Below are positions 52,167 through 61,646 of a DNA stretch of 64,000 nucleotides, one piece after another (within the stretch, counting starts at the first letter, position 1; each line of letters opens with the position of its first letter). Both the position numbers and the translations under genes were made by a program. The notes beneath the pieces are model-generated. The model had not been told where the DNA came from. It saw only the letters and a program-made list of their open reading frames with translations, and ran no database searches. Source of the DNA: Oscillospiraceae bacterium (GTDB lineage: Bacteria > Bacillota > Clostridia > Saccharofermentanales > Saccharofermentanaceae); NCBI GenBank assembly GCA_902775565.1, contig CACYMP010000001.1, forward strand, positions 124,001 to 188,000, written 5' to 3'.

Positions 52167-53038
52167 AACAAAGAGTAATAACAGGCGTGATATTCGCTGC
52201 CTTGTTTACAGCATTTTTCCTTCCGGCATTCTGGTTCCCGATAACTGCCGTGATAATGTCGGTTGTAGTCGGTTCATTTGTCGTATACGAATTGATCAAA
52301 GCTTTAAAGAACGGCAAATATGATCCGTCGACATCCCTTATCGTATCCGGGTGCGCGTTGGCTATGCTTGTTCTTGCCGGAAGCTTTTTCCTCAAGGTCT
52401 CGGCCGAGAATGCGCTTGCTCTTTATGTCATGGTTATCGGCATGTTCACTCTTGCATGCGGAATACTTATCCCGGTTGCCAGGAAAGACGACGGCAAAGC
52501 TCTGGAGAACGGTATCGCCACCGGCGGTACGATCTTCTATGTCACGTTCCCGCTGTTCTGCCTTGATGCTGCCATGCTGCTCCTTCCTGAAGGATGCAAC
52601 GGCTGGTATTACATGCTCATAGGTCTTGTGGCTCCCTGGATATCCGATGTCTTCGCTTACCTTGTCGGAGTAACAATAGGCAAGCATAAGATCGTTCCGC
52701 ATATCTCACCTAAGAAGACATGGGAAGGCTGCATCGGAGGTGCGTTCTTCTGTGCTCTCGGTGTTATGCTCTATTCCTGCCTTGTCATACATAAGGTTGA
52801 TAACATCGAAATGAATATAACCGCATTCGGAATCCTGACTTTCTTCATGGGCCTTCTGGTATCTGTTATGAGCCAGCTCGGTGACTGGTTTGCCTCTGTG
52901 ATCAAGAGACATGTCGGTATTAAGGATTACGGTAAGATATTCCCCGGACACGGCGGAATGTTAGACAGATTCGACAGCACATTCTTTACGATGCCGATCG
53001 GACTTCTTCTGGCGATCATCGCCAAGAACATATTCTAA
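52163..53038 (+). CDS. cdsA: Phosphatidate cytidylyltransferase
   Basis: Integral membrane enzyme (291 aa, about eight hydrophobic segments) making CDP-diacylglycerol. The signature at the C-terminal end is present: SPKKTWEGCIGG, then KRHVGIKDYGKIFPGHGGMLDRFDS split over two segments. It sits between uppS and dxr as in most Firmicutes. Confidence 0.95.
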   Translation: MKQRVITGVIFAALFTAFFLPAFWFPITAVIMSVVVGSFVVYELIKALKNGKYDPSTSLIVSGCALAMLVLAGSFFLKVSAENALALYVMVIGMFTLACGILIPVARKDDGKALENGIATGGTIFYVTFPLFCLDAAMLLLPEGCNGWYYMLIGLVAPWISDVFAYLVGVTIGKHKIVPHISPKKTWEGCIGGAFFCALGVMLYSCLVIHKVDNIEMNITAFGILTFFMGLLVSVMSQLGDWFASVIKRHVGIKDYGKIFPGHGGMLDRFDSTFFTMPIGLLLAIIAKNIF

Positions 53039-53051
53039 GGCGGTGCGTCAG

Positions 53052-54227
53052 ATGCGGCATCTGTCAATTTTAGGGTCTACAGGTTCCATAGGGAAGCAGA
53101 CTCTTGAAGTCTGCCGTAAGGCTCCGGCTGATTTTACCGTTGAAGGACTCTCGTGCGGGTCTGATATTGATACGCTCTACGAACAGATAAAAGAGTTTTC
53201 GCCAAAAGCCGCTGCGGTCAGTGATGAATCTAAGGGAGCCTTGCTCGCGAAAAGACTTAAGGAAGAGGGGATCAGTACAGAGATCTATACAGGACCTTCT
53301 TCAAGCACTGTGACAGCAACGCTTTCCTCATGTGATACCGTTGTCGGTGCGATCGTCGGATTTGCGGGACTTGAGCCTGTCTACCATGCCATAAAAGAAG
53401 GCAAAACGATAGCGCTTGCAAATAAGGAGACACTCGTTTCCGGCGGTGATTTCATAATGCCTCTCGCAAAAGAGAAGGGCGTTGACATCCTTCCGATCGA
53501 CAGCGAGCATTCAGCTATCTGGCAGTGCATAAGGAACGGTGATGAGAAGAATCTTGACAGGATCCTTATCACTGCTTCCGGAGGACCGTTCCGCGGAAAG
53601 AGCAGGGATGAGCTTGTCGACGTGACTGCCGAGAAAGCACTTAATCATCCGACATGGAAAATGGGAGGAAAGATCACAATAGATTCTGCCACCATGATGA
53701 ACAAAGGTCTTGAGATAATCGAGGCTCACCACCTTTTCGGTGTCAGCGTTGACAGTATAGACGTGGTAGTCCATCCGCAGAGCGTTGTCCATTCGATGGT
53801 AATGATGAAGGACGGATCCGTTCTCGGGCAGATGGGAAGACCTTCCATGATACTGCCCATCCTTGTTGCGCTTTACTATCCCGAAAGAGGACCTGCTGTC
53901 TCCAGGCCTTTCAATCCGTTTGAAGAAGGATGCAACAATCTGACTTTCGAGAAATGTGATACAGATGTTTTCCGTCTTGTCGGACTTGCTTACGATGTGG
54001 GCAGGCAGGGCGGACTTCTTCCCGCGGTCATGAACGCTGCTAACGAGACAGCCGTCATGGCATTCCTTGCGGGTAAGATCGGTTTCCTTGATATAGAGAA
54101 AACAGTTTTTGATGTATGTTCCGGTTTTGCTTCGCAGGCATCTTTGAAGGCTGACTTTGATACGGTCAGGCAGGCCGATGCCGAAGCAAGAAGCAAAGCC
54201 GAAGAGATAATAAGGAAGTATTCATAA
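53052..54227 (+). CDS. dxr: 1-deoxy-D-xylulose 5-phosphate reductoisomerase
   Basis: First committed step of the MEP isoprenoid pathway, using NADPH; target of fosmidomycin. Landmarks are LSILGSTGSIGKQTLEV, LANKETLVSGG, PIDSEHSAIWQC, ITASGGPFRGKS, and TMMNKGLEIIEAHHLF. The ATG was chosen because AAGGCGG is at good spacing; a GTG nine bases upstream is also in frame. The last base overlaps rseP. Confidence 0.96.
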   Translation: MRHLSILGSTGSIGKQTLEVCRKAPADFTVEGLSCGSDIDTLYEQIKEFSPKAAAVSDESKGALLAKRLKEEGISTEIYTGPSSSTVTATLSSCDTVVGAIVGFAGLEPVYHAIKEGKTIALANKETLVSGGDFIMPLAKEKGVDILPIDSEHSAIWQCIRNGDEKNLDRILITASGGPFRGKSRDELVDVTAEKALNHPTWKMGGKITIDSATMMNKGLEIIEAHHLFGVSVDSIDVVVHPQSVVHSMVMMKDGSVLGQMGRPSMILPILVALYYPERGPAVSRPFNPFEEGCNNLTFEKCDTDVFRLVGLAYDVGRQGGLLPAVMNAANETAVMAFLAGKIGFLDIEKTVFDVCSGFASQASLKADFDTVRQADAEARSKAEEIIRKYS

Positions 54228-55567
54228 TGAACGTTTGGAGTATAGTAGTCGTCATAATCATGCTCGGTGTACTCGTGACCATTCACGAGTTAGGTCATTT
54301 CTGGGTTGCGAGCCTTCTTAAGATAAAGGCTTTCGAGGTATCCATCTTCGTCGGCCCGAGGCTTATTCATTGGACCCGTAAGGGCGTTGATTATTCAATA
54401 AGACTGATCCCTTTGGGAGCTTATGTAAGATTTACTGATATAGACGAGAACGGAGAAGCCGTAACCAGCGACGCTCCCGATCTTCTTATCAATCAGCCAA
54501 GATGGAAGAGACTCCTGGTAGCTTTGGCAGGTCCTTTCATGAATGTTGTTTTAGGCGTATTGATCTTTGCCGTGCTTTTCTGGGTAACGGGTTTTACAAG
54601 CCTTGATATCGGAACGACTCCCAGGGGTTCACAGCTTTCGTCACAGGAATACACGGTCGGCGATCATATCGTTGCTGTAAACGGCCAGCCTGTATATACG
54701 TATCTTGATTTCTACTTTGCAGTTGACAATGAGGTCCGCAAGATCGATCCCATGACCGTGACGCTCAAATCCGCTGAAACCGGAAAGAAGTACGATGTCA
54801 CGCTTACTCCTGAGACCAAGTCCAGACCGATGCTCGGCATCACGACATACCAGACCACGGATAACAAATACAAAGGCTGGGAGATCTTAAATGTCGATGA
54901 GAAACAGAACAACGGCAAACCGGTCCTGAAGATCGGGGATTATCTGGTGGCAGTAGACGATAAACCTGTTGCGGACGAGGATTTCCTTGAGTTCCTTGAT
55001 ACGCGTAATGAAGGCGATACGATGAAGCTTACATTCGTGCGTAACGGCGTGACCATGGAGAAAGACTGCATAAAGACCATGATTACCTACGCTAATGACA
55101 GGGGACTCCGCATTTTGTCTTATAACGTTGACAGTCCGGCCCGCGCATTGCGCGCTTTCGGCTACGCAGCCAAGATGCCGATGGCGGTCGTCATCTTGTC
55201 CTATAAATCGATTTCTAACGTATTTGAGGGTAAGGAAGAAGTTTATAATATGGTATCGGGACCTGTAGGAGTCACCACGGTAGTCAACGATGTAGTAGGC
55301 GACGTGGACGATAACGTAGGCGACAAGATATACATGCTTATCGTGATAAGCGGCATTATCTCCATCGGACTTACGTTTACTAACCTCCTTCCGATTCCGG
55401 GACTTGACGGAGTGCAGATCATACTGATCATCGTCGAGATGGTTATTGGCAGACGGCTTTCCAAGAAAGCCGAGGGCGTGATCAATGTCGTGGGTTTCTT
55501 CCTGCTCATAGCATTAGTACTGTTCGCGTTCGCTTCAGACATCATCAGGATCTTTGTCGAGAGATAA
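54227..55567 (+). CDS. rseP: RIP metalloprotease RseP
   Basis: Site-2 type zinc protease of 446 aa with HELGH at residues 20-24, a PDZ domain in the middle (about 130-270; here two tandem PDZ-like segments seem likely), and LPIPGLDGVQI near the end with the third ligand. It cuts anti-sigma factors and signal-peptide remnants within the membrane. It is placed between dxr and ispG, a standard arrangement. Confidence 0.94.
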   Translation: MNVWSIVVVIIMLGVLVTIHELGHFWVASLLKIKAFEVSIFVGPRLIHWTRKGVDYSIRLIPLGAYVRFTDIDENGEAVTSDAPDLLINQPRWKRLLVALAGPFMNVVLGVLIFAVLFWVTGFTSLDIGTTPRGSQLSSQEYTVGDHIVAVNGQPVYTYLDFYFAVDNEVRKIDPMTVTLKSAETGKKYDVTLTPETKSRPMLGITTYQTTDNKYKGWEILNVDEKQNNGKPVLKIGDYLVAVDDKPVADEDFLEFLDTRNEGDTMKLTFVRNGVTMEKDCIKTMITYANDRGLRILSYNVDSPARALRAFGYAAKMPMAVVILSYKSISNVFEGKEEVYNMVSGPVGVTTVVNDVVGDVDDNVGDKIYMLIVISGIISIGLTFTNLLPIPGLDGVQIILIIVEMVIGRRLSKKAEGVINVVGFFLLIALVLFAFASDIIRIFVER

Positions 55568-55585
55568 GGCAAAAGGAGAACCGTA

Positions 55586-56656
55586 ATGACCAGACAGGTT
55601 ATGATAGGCGGTGTCGCTGTTGGCGGCGGCGCTTCTGTAAAGATACAGTCCATGAACAACACGGATACCCGTGATGCAAGGGCTACTCTTGAACAGATCG
55701 CCAGACTCAGGGATGCCGGTTGTGACATCACACGAGTCGCCATACCCGATATGGAAGCCTGTGAGGCCTTAAAGGTGATTACTAAAGAATCCCCGATCCC
55801 TGTTGTAGCGGACATTCATTTCGATTACAGGCTTGCTATTGGCGCGGCCGAGAACGGTGCAGCCAAGATCAGGATCAATCCGGGCAACATCGGAGGACCT
55901 GACAAGCTCAGGCTTGTCGCCGACTGCTGCAAGCAGCGCGGCCTTCCGATAAGGGTTGGAGTGAATTCCGGATCAATCTCCAGAGAAATCCTTGCCAAAT
56001 ACGGCGAAGTCAACGCTGATGCCATGACTGAGAGCGCATTGCAGGCTGTAAAGCTCCTGGAAGACCAGGACTTCGGGGATATCGTTATCTCCATCAAATC
56101 CTCGTCTCCCAAGCTTACGATCGAGACTTACAGGATCTTATCCAAGATGTGTGATTACCCGCTTCATCTTGGTGTCACCGAAGCAGGAACTGTCAGGGAA
56201 GGTACCATCAAATCAGCTGTAGGAATAGGTGCTCTCCTTGCCGAAGGCATAGGTGATACCATCAGGGTATCTCTTACCGGAGATCCGGTCGAAGAAGTAT
56301 ATTGCGCTAAATCTATTCTCAGAGCACTCGGCCTCCGTGACGAAGGCATAACTTTTATTTCCTGTCCCACATGCGGTAGGACGCAGGTACCGTTGATCGA
56401 GCTTGCAGGCAAGATCGAAGAGAAGATCTCGAAGCTGCCATACAATCTCAAGGTCGCGGTAATGGGCTGCGTCGTAAACGGTCCCGGAGAAGCAAGGGAA
56501 TGTGACATCGGACTTGCAGGCGGCAAGAACGAATTCCTTCTTTTCGAGAAAGGTGTTCCTGTCCGCAAGATTCCTGCAGACACCGCTGTTGATGAATTTG
56601 TAAAGGAAGTAATCAGAGTTGGAGAAGAAAGAAACAAAACTGACCGAACTGTTTGA
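55586..56656 (+). CDS. ispG: 4-hydroxy-3-methylbut-2-enyl diphosphate synthase (IspG)
   Basis: Penultimate MEP-pathway enzyme with a [4Fe-4S] cluster. Landmarks are TRQVMIGGVAVGGGA, IQSMNNTDTRD, ADIHFDYRLA, RINPGNIG, and the cluster region ISCPTCGRTQ with MGCVVNGPGEA. At 356 aa it is the short form without the inserted domain. AAAAGGAG precedes the ATG. Its last 38 bases overlap polC. Confidence 0.97.
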   Translation: MTRQVMIGGVAVGGGASVKIQSMNNTDTRDARATLEQIARLRDAGCDITRVAIPDMEACEALKVITKESPIPVVADIHFDYRLAIGAAENGAAKIRINPGNIGGPDKLRLVADCCKQRGLPIRVGVNSGSISREILAKYGEVNADAMTESALQAVKLLEDQDFGDIVISIKSSSPKLTIETYRILSKMCDYPLHLGVTEAGTVREGTIKSAVGIGALLAEGIGDTIRVSLTGDPVEEVYCAKSILRALGLRDEGITFISCPTCGRTQVPLIELAGKIEEKISKLPYNLKVAVMGCVVNGPGEARECDIGLAGGKNEFLLFEKGVPVRKIPADTAVDEFVKEVIRVGEERNKTDRTV

Positions 56657-59600
56657 ACTGAACATCGGTGATAAAGAATACAAAGGCCTTGACGGTATTA
56701 CCGTAAGCAAGGTCGATATCTACAAAAACAAAGGACTGATCGAGCTTAAGCTTGAAGGCGTGGATACGCTCAAGCCCGGTAATGACGCGGCTTCTTTTTT
56801 GGAGGACCTCGAGAACAATTTCGGCTTTAAGATCAACTTTGTTTTCGAAGAGTGCAAAGACGGTAATATAGGCGATTATATCGGAGGCTTGGAGAAGCTT
56901 ATTCTCTATATGATCAAACGTGATGGAAGCTCCGGTCTCAGAAGCTTTGTCGATTACGTAAGATTTGATTATGAAGGAAGAACCGATTCCGGATTTAACA
57001 GCCCTGACATCGATCTGAATGTCCCCGAATGGTGGGATTCCATGATGGGGCCCTTTGGCAAGGCGGATCTTTCGAAAGCATTTACCGATGCTGTATATGC
57101 CTGCTGCAGGATCGAACCTGAAAGATACGGTCATAATGTCATGTCCGTATCCAGCGACTACGAGGAATACTCCCCCGAGAATGACATCATCGAGGCAATG
57201 CAGTCCGGTACTTATCAGGAGTTTGACGGCAATTATGCCGAGTCCGAGCCCAAGAAGAAAAAGAAGAAGCAGACTGAACTTGAGACGGCCGCTTCCGATT
57301 CCGATGCGGCTTCCAACAAGGATTCATGGGCATATAAAGCAGCTCAGGTCCAAAAAGAAGCAAAAGCCGAGAGCAAGAACAATTTCGATTATTCGAAAAA
57401 TGCCCAGGCTGACGATATTATCTTCGGCAAGGTCAAAAAACAGGCCGTAAACATGAAGATAAAGAATCTCGCGCTTGGCGAGATGGACGTTAACATTATC
57501 GGACGCATCCAGATAACTGATGAACTTAGACTGACTAAGAGCGGTAAGTCCGTAATCACCAAGTTCAACTGTTTTGACGATACCGACGGTATTTCCTGCA
57601 TCGCTTTCTTGAAGCCTGAAGAAGCCGACGGATTCCAGAAGAAGTTCGAGAAGGGCGGATACGTAGGCCTTCAGGGCAACTGTGAGAAAGACTCTTTTTC
57701 GGGCGAGATACAGTTCAAGGTCAACGGTGCTTTCCCTGCAGAGAAACCCGCAGGAAGAAAAGACAACGCAGAAAGAAAGCGTGTCGAGCTCCATGTCCAC
57801 ACCAAGATGAGCGAAAGTGATGCTACGACTGACCCTGCTGATCTTATCAAGCTTGCAGCAAGCTTCGGCCACTCTGCGTGCGCCGTAACGGATCACGGTG
57901 TTGTCCAGGCCTTCCCGCATGTTTTTGAAGCGGCTAAAGGCATCAACAAGAAGCGCAAAGACACAGGTGAAGCACCTATCAAGTGTATCCTCGGGTGTGA
58001 GGGTTATCTTGTCGATGACGGTCCCACGGTCTTTTACAACCTTCCCTATGACTATAAGAACGACAAGTACTTTAAGAAAGCGGACGGTGATGAGGATGCT
58101 GCGCTGGATTTCCTTGAAAAGCCCAAGGCGGTAGGATCTTTTGTTTCCATAACCATCAAGAGGAATGGTGACGATGCATTAAGGGATACTTTCACATCTG
58201 TATGCGCATCCAAGTACAGACTCAAAGGCTACAAGGCTTTAAGGCCCGCTGAGGAAGGCGAGTCCGAGCAGGATGCAATGGAGTTTGCGTCCCACGATAT
58301 CGACAAGTCGCTCTGGGACGAATCCGAATTCCCTGAAAAGCTCAGTGACGAGGCCATTGCCGCCAAGGTAATGGAACCTCATGAGCCTTTGGGGAAGACT
58401 TTGAATGCCGAGCTTGATATCAACGGCGAATATGCTGACGGCGAGGATGAAGTCGTTCCCTCAGAACTTGTTTATGAGCATGTCGCGGATTTCCATGCCG
58501 ATTTTGATGACGTAATCTATCCGGGTACAGGAGAGCCCTGTGATTCCTATTTCGCAATGGGCGAGCTCCTCGAATTCATAGGTGACTCATACATCACCGG
58601 TCCCGATATCTTTACCACGCTCGCATTCCTGCGCCGCGCCGGTTACGGCATCAACATCGAAGATCACGTTTACTACAGGCACAAGTTCCTTATGCCTGCG
58701 ACGAGTGATGAGGATATCCTTGAGACTTATTTCAAGGGTGAGTTCAAGAACGTTGACGAACTCCTTGCATCGAAAGGTGCCGGGTTCACATATACAGCAT
58801 CAGGCGACCCGCATGATGCGATGTTTGAAGCTTGTTATAAATCAGCTTCCTGTCTTGTCGCATGCCTTAAGGATGCAGGAACGGCTGATGCTCTGTCCAT
58901 AAACTATGCATCAGGACACTATACTCCCGGTAAGATCAAAGCGGCGGAAAAAGACAAGGCCACCGGTCTGCAGGTAACGCCGACGTACCACATCATTTAT
59001 CTGGCGCGTTCCAATATGGGACTTTACAACCTGTACCGTATCGTATCCGAATCGCAGATACATTATTTCTCCAAGAGACCGAGGACTCCGAAGAGCCTTC
59101 TTAAGTACTTCAAGTCCGGCATTATCGTCGGAGGCGCCTGCGTGGACGGAGAACTGTACCGTTATGTGTTAAAGACATATGTTAACAGCAATAAGGACAA
59201 AGCGCTGACCAGAAAGATCCTCAATGAATCAGAGGAGTTCAGGAAGATATTGAGCCTTTATGACTACGTTGAGATCCAGCCGCTGTGCAACAACATGTTC
59301 TTAACGAGACAAACTCCTGCCAAGTATGGCAGTAATGTTCCGTTGAATGAGGACGATATCAGGATAATCGACGAACTTCTTGTTGAGACCGCCGATGATC
59401 ACAACATGCCTGTATGTGCCACGACTGACTCTCATTTCCTTAATAAGGAAGACGGCATGTACAGAAAATACATGTTGATGAGCATGGGCTTTGATGACGC
59501 CGAGATGCAGAGCGACCTGTATTTCAGAACAACTGACGAGATGCTCGAAGAGTTCTCATATCTCGGTGAGAAGAAGGCTGAAGAAGTCGTAATCGACAAT

Positions 59601-61646
59601 ACAAACAAGATCGCCGACCTTATCGAGTTCGGTATCAAGCCGTTCCCGGACGGATCTTACCCGCCGCAGATCGCAAGAGCTGCTGCCGACGTCAGAGATA
59701 TCGCATATACAAAGGCAAACAAACTGTACCGGCACAACGGAGTGCTCAACGAAGTCGTTAAGGCAAGGCTCGACCGTGAGCTTGAATCCATTATCGGTAA
59801 CGGATACGCGATCATGTACTATATCGCGTACAGACTCGTTAAAAAGTCCAATAACGACGGTTACGTTGTTGGCTCGAGAGGTTCTGTCGGTTCTTCATTT
59901 GCCGCTACCATGTGCGGTATCTCGGAAGTTAACCCGCTGCCTCCGCATTACAGGTGCCCCAAATGCAACTATGCCGAGTTTGACAACAGCGGTAAATACG
60001 GATCGGGTTATGACCTCCCGCCGAAGAACTGTCCGGAATGCGGAGAGAAGCTTATCCCCGACGGACAGGATATCCCGTTCGAGACGTTCCTCGGATTCAA
60101 GGGTGACAAGCAGCCTGATATCGATCTTAACTTCTCAGGTGAATATCAGCCGAGAGCACATGCATACGTAGGCGTACTCTTCGGAGGAACGCATACGTTC
60201 AAGGCAGGAACGATCGGCGCTTACCAGGACAAGAACGCATACGGTGTCTGCCGCAAGATCTGCGAGGAGAAGGGAGAGCCTTTCACTCAGGCTCATCTTG
60301 CTTACATGGCAAGGGACATAATAGGCGTCAAGAGAACTACATCCCAGCATCCGGGCGGTATCGTCGTTATTGCCAAGGAAATGGATATATACGAATTCAC
60401 GCCCATCCAGTTCCCGGCGAACAAGACGGACGGCGGAATCATAACAACGCATTTCGACTTCCGCGCGATGCACGATACCATCCTTAAGCTCGATATCCTG
60501 GGTCACGCAGATCCTACGGTACTTCGAATGCTCAGTGATATTACCGGTGTAACCATTACAGACATACCGATACCGGACGAGAAGGTAATGAGCCTCCTGC
60601 AGAGTACTGATGCGCTTGGTTTCCCTGTGGAAGCCACAGATGCGGGATCAGCCACACTGGGTCTGTCCGAGCTCGGCACGAACATGGCGCGCGGAATGAT
60701 CAAGGAAACAAAGCCGACGAGATTCTACGATCTTGTTCAGCTCATGGGTCTTTCACACGGTACTGACGTATGGACCGGCAATGCGCAGGAACTCATCAGG
60801 AACGGTACATGTGACCTTAACTCGGTCATCGGATGCCGTGACTCCATCATGACGAGTCTTATCTACTGGGGTCTTCCCAACAAGGACGCTTTCGACATCA
60901 TGGAAGGCGTACGTAAGGGTAAGGTTGCGGCAGGCAAGGTCGAGAAATGGCCTGACTATGTGAAAGAGATGAAGGACTGCGGCGTGCCTGACTGGTACAT
61001 CGAATCGTGCCAGAAGATCAAGTACATGTTCCCGAAGGCACATGCTGCCGCATATGCGATCTCGTCCTTGAGAGTAGCATGGTTCAAGGTCTACTATCCT
61101 GAGGAATACTACTGCTCGTTCTTTACGCACAGAGGCGAAGGTCTGTTCAATGCCGAGGATATGTGCAGCGGACCCGAAAAAGTAAAGGCGAGAAGGATCG
61201 AGCTTAATGAAGAGATGCATGCCAAGGGCGATCCCAATACCAAGCTCAAGTACTATTTCTATGAGCTGGTCGAAGAGATGTATGCCAGAGGCATAACCTT
61301 TGCTCCGATCACGCTTAACGATTCGCTCGGTACCAAGTTTGCCAAAGCGGGTCCCAAGCTTATAAGACCTCCTTTCTGCGCGATACCTGCCGTATCGCCC
61401 GCGAACGGTGAAGCTATCGAAAAGGCAAGAGCCGACGGTCCGTTCAAGAACCGTGATGATTTCATGAAGAGAACAGGTGTTGGACAGTCGGTAACCGAGA
61501 AACTGTTAGCTTACGGCGGCATCCTGGATGACCTCCCGGAGAGCGCCCAGATGAACCTGTTCGATTTCTTTGGTGGCGATATGGGTATTGATCCATCCGG
61601 AGATAAAGGTGGCGATATGGGTACTAATCCATCCGGAGATAAATAA
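56619..61646 (+). CDS. polC: PolC-type DNA polymerase III alpha subunit, exonuclease domain apparently degenerate
   Basis: Replicative polymerase of 1675 aa, about 240 longer than Bacillus PolC. Start TTG with AAAGGAAG upstream. Domains: N-terminal region with a Lys/Ala linker, OB fold (about 285-375), PHP domain (HVHTKMSESDA at 392-402, TDHGVVQ at 424), then the usual exonuclease insertion (about 490-760), PHP remainder, and the polymerase core (GSRGSVGSS, PDIDLNFSGEYQ). A beta-clamp motif QMNLFDFF (1644) sits near the end. In the exonuclease segment the ExoI DxE position reads V-S-I (509-511); ExoII has T667 where Asp is expected after EFIGD; ExoIII has His732 but Glu737 for Asp. Proofreading is therefore doubtful. 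Two 12-residue repeats end the protein. Confidence 0.95.
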   Translation: MEKKETKLTELFELNIGDKEYKGLDGITVSKVDIYKNKGLIELKLEGVDTLKPGNDAASFLEDLENNFGFKINFVFEECKDGNIGDYIGGLEKLILYMIKRDGSSGLRSFVDYVRFDYEGRTDSGFNSPDIDLNVPEWWDSMMGPFGKADLSKAFTDAVYACCRIEPERYGHNVMSVSSDYEEYSPENDIIEAMQSGTYQEFDGNYAESEPKKKKKKQTELETAASDSDAASNKDSWAYKAAQVQKEAKAESKNNFDYSKNAQADDIIFGKVKKQAVNMKIKNLALGEMDVNIIGRIQITDELRLTKSGKSVITKFNCFDDTDGISCIAFLKPEEADGFQKKFEKGGYVGLQGNCEKDSFSGEIQFKVNGAFPAEKPAGRKDNAERKRVELHVHTKMSESDATTDPADLIKLAASFGHSACAVTDHGVVQAFPHVFEAAKGINKKRKDTGEAPIKCILGCEGYLVDDGPTVFYNLPYDYKNDKYFKKADGDEDAALDFLEKPKAVGSFVSITIKRNGDDALRDTFTSVCASKYRLKGYKALRPAEEGESEQDAMEFASHDIDKSLWDESEFPEKLSDEAIAAKVMEPHEPLGKTLNAELDINGEYADGEDEVVPSELVYEHVADFHADFDDVIYPGTGEPCDSYFAMGELLEFIGDSYITGPDIFTTLAFLRRAGYGINIEDHVYYRHKFLMPATSDEDILETYFKGEFKNVDELLASKGAGFTYTASGDPHDAMFEACYKSASCLVACLKDAGTADALSINYASGHYTPGKIKAAEKDKATGLQVTPTYHIIYLARSNMGLYNLYRIVSESQIHYFSKRPRTPKSLLKYFKSGIIVGGACVDGELYRYVLKTYVNSNKDKALTRKILNESEEFRKILSLYDYVEIQPLCNNMFLTRQTPAKYGSNVPLNEDDIRIIDELLVETADDHNMPVCATTDSHFLNKEDGMYRKYMLMSMGFDDAEMQSDLYFRTTDEMLEEFSYLGEKKAEEVVIDNTNKIADLIEFGIKPFPDGSYPPQIARAAADVRDIAYTKANKLYRHNGVLNEVVKARLDRELESIIGNGYAIMYYIAYRLVKKSNNDGYVVGSRGSVGSSFAATMCGISEVNPLPPHYRCPKCNYAEFDNSGKYGSGYDLPPKNCPECGEKLIPDGQDIPFETFLGFKGDKQPDIDLNFSGEYQPRAHAYVGVLFGGTHTFKAGTIGAYQDKNAYGVCRKICEEKGEPFTQAHLAYMARDIIGVKRTTSQHPGGIVVIAKEMDIYEFTPIQFPANKTDGGIITTHFDFRAMHDTILKLDILGHADPTVLRMLSDITGVTITDIPIPDEKVMSLLQSTDALGFPVEATDAGSATLGLSELGTNMARGMIKETKPTRFYDLVQLMGLSHGTDVWTGNAQELIRNGTCDLNSVIGCRDSIMTSLIYWGLPNKDAFDIMEGVRKGKVAAGKVEKWPDYVKEMKDCGVPDWYIESCQKIKYMFPKAHAAAYAISSLRVAWFKVYYPEEYYCSFFTHRGEGLFNAEDMCSGPEKVKARRIELNEEMHAKGDPNTKLKYYFYELVEEMYARGITFAPITLNDSLGTKFAKAGPKLIRPPFCAIPAVSPANGEAIEKARADGPFKNRDDFMKRTGVGQSVTEKLLAYGGILDDLPESAQMNLFDFFGGDMGIDPSGDKGGDMGTNPSGDK
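61572..61643 (+). repeat. 36-base tandem repeat at the polC 3' end
   Basis: Two adjacent 36-base copies differ at two positions and encode GGDMGIDPSGDK and GGDMGTNPSGDK, extending PolC past its clamp-binding motif. Confidence 0.92.
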
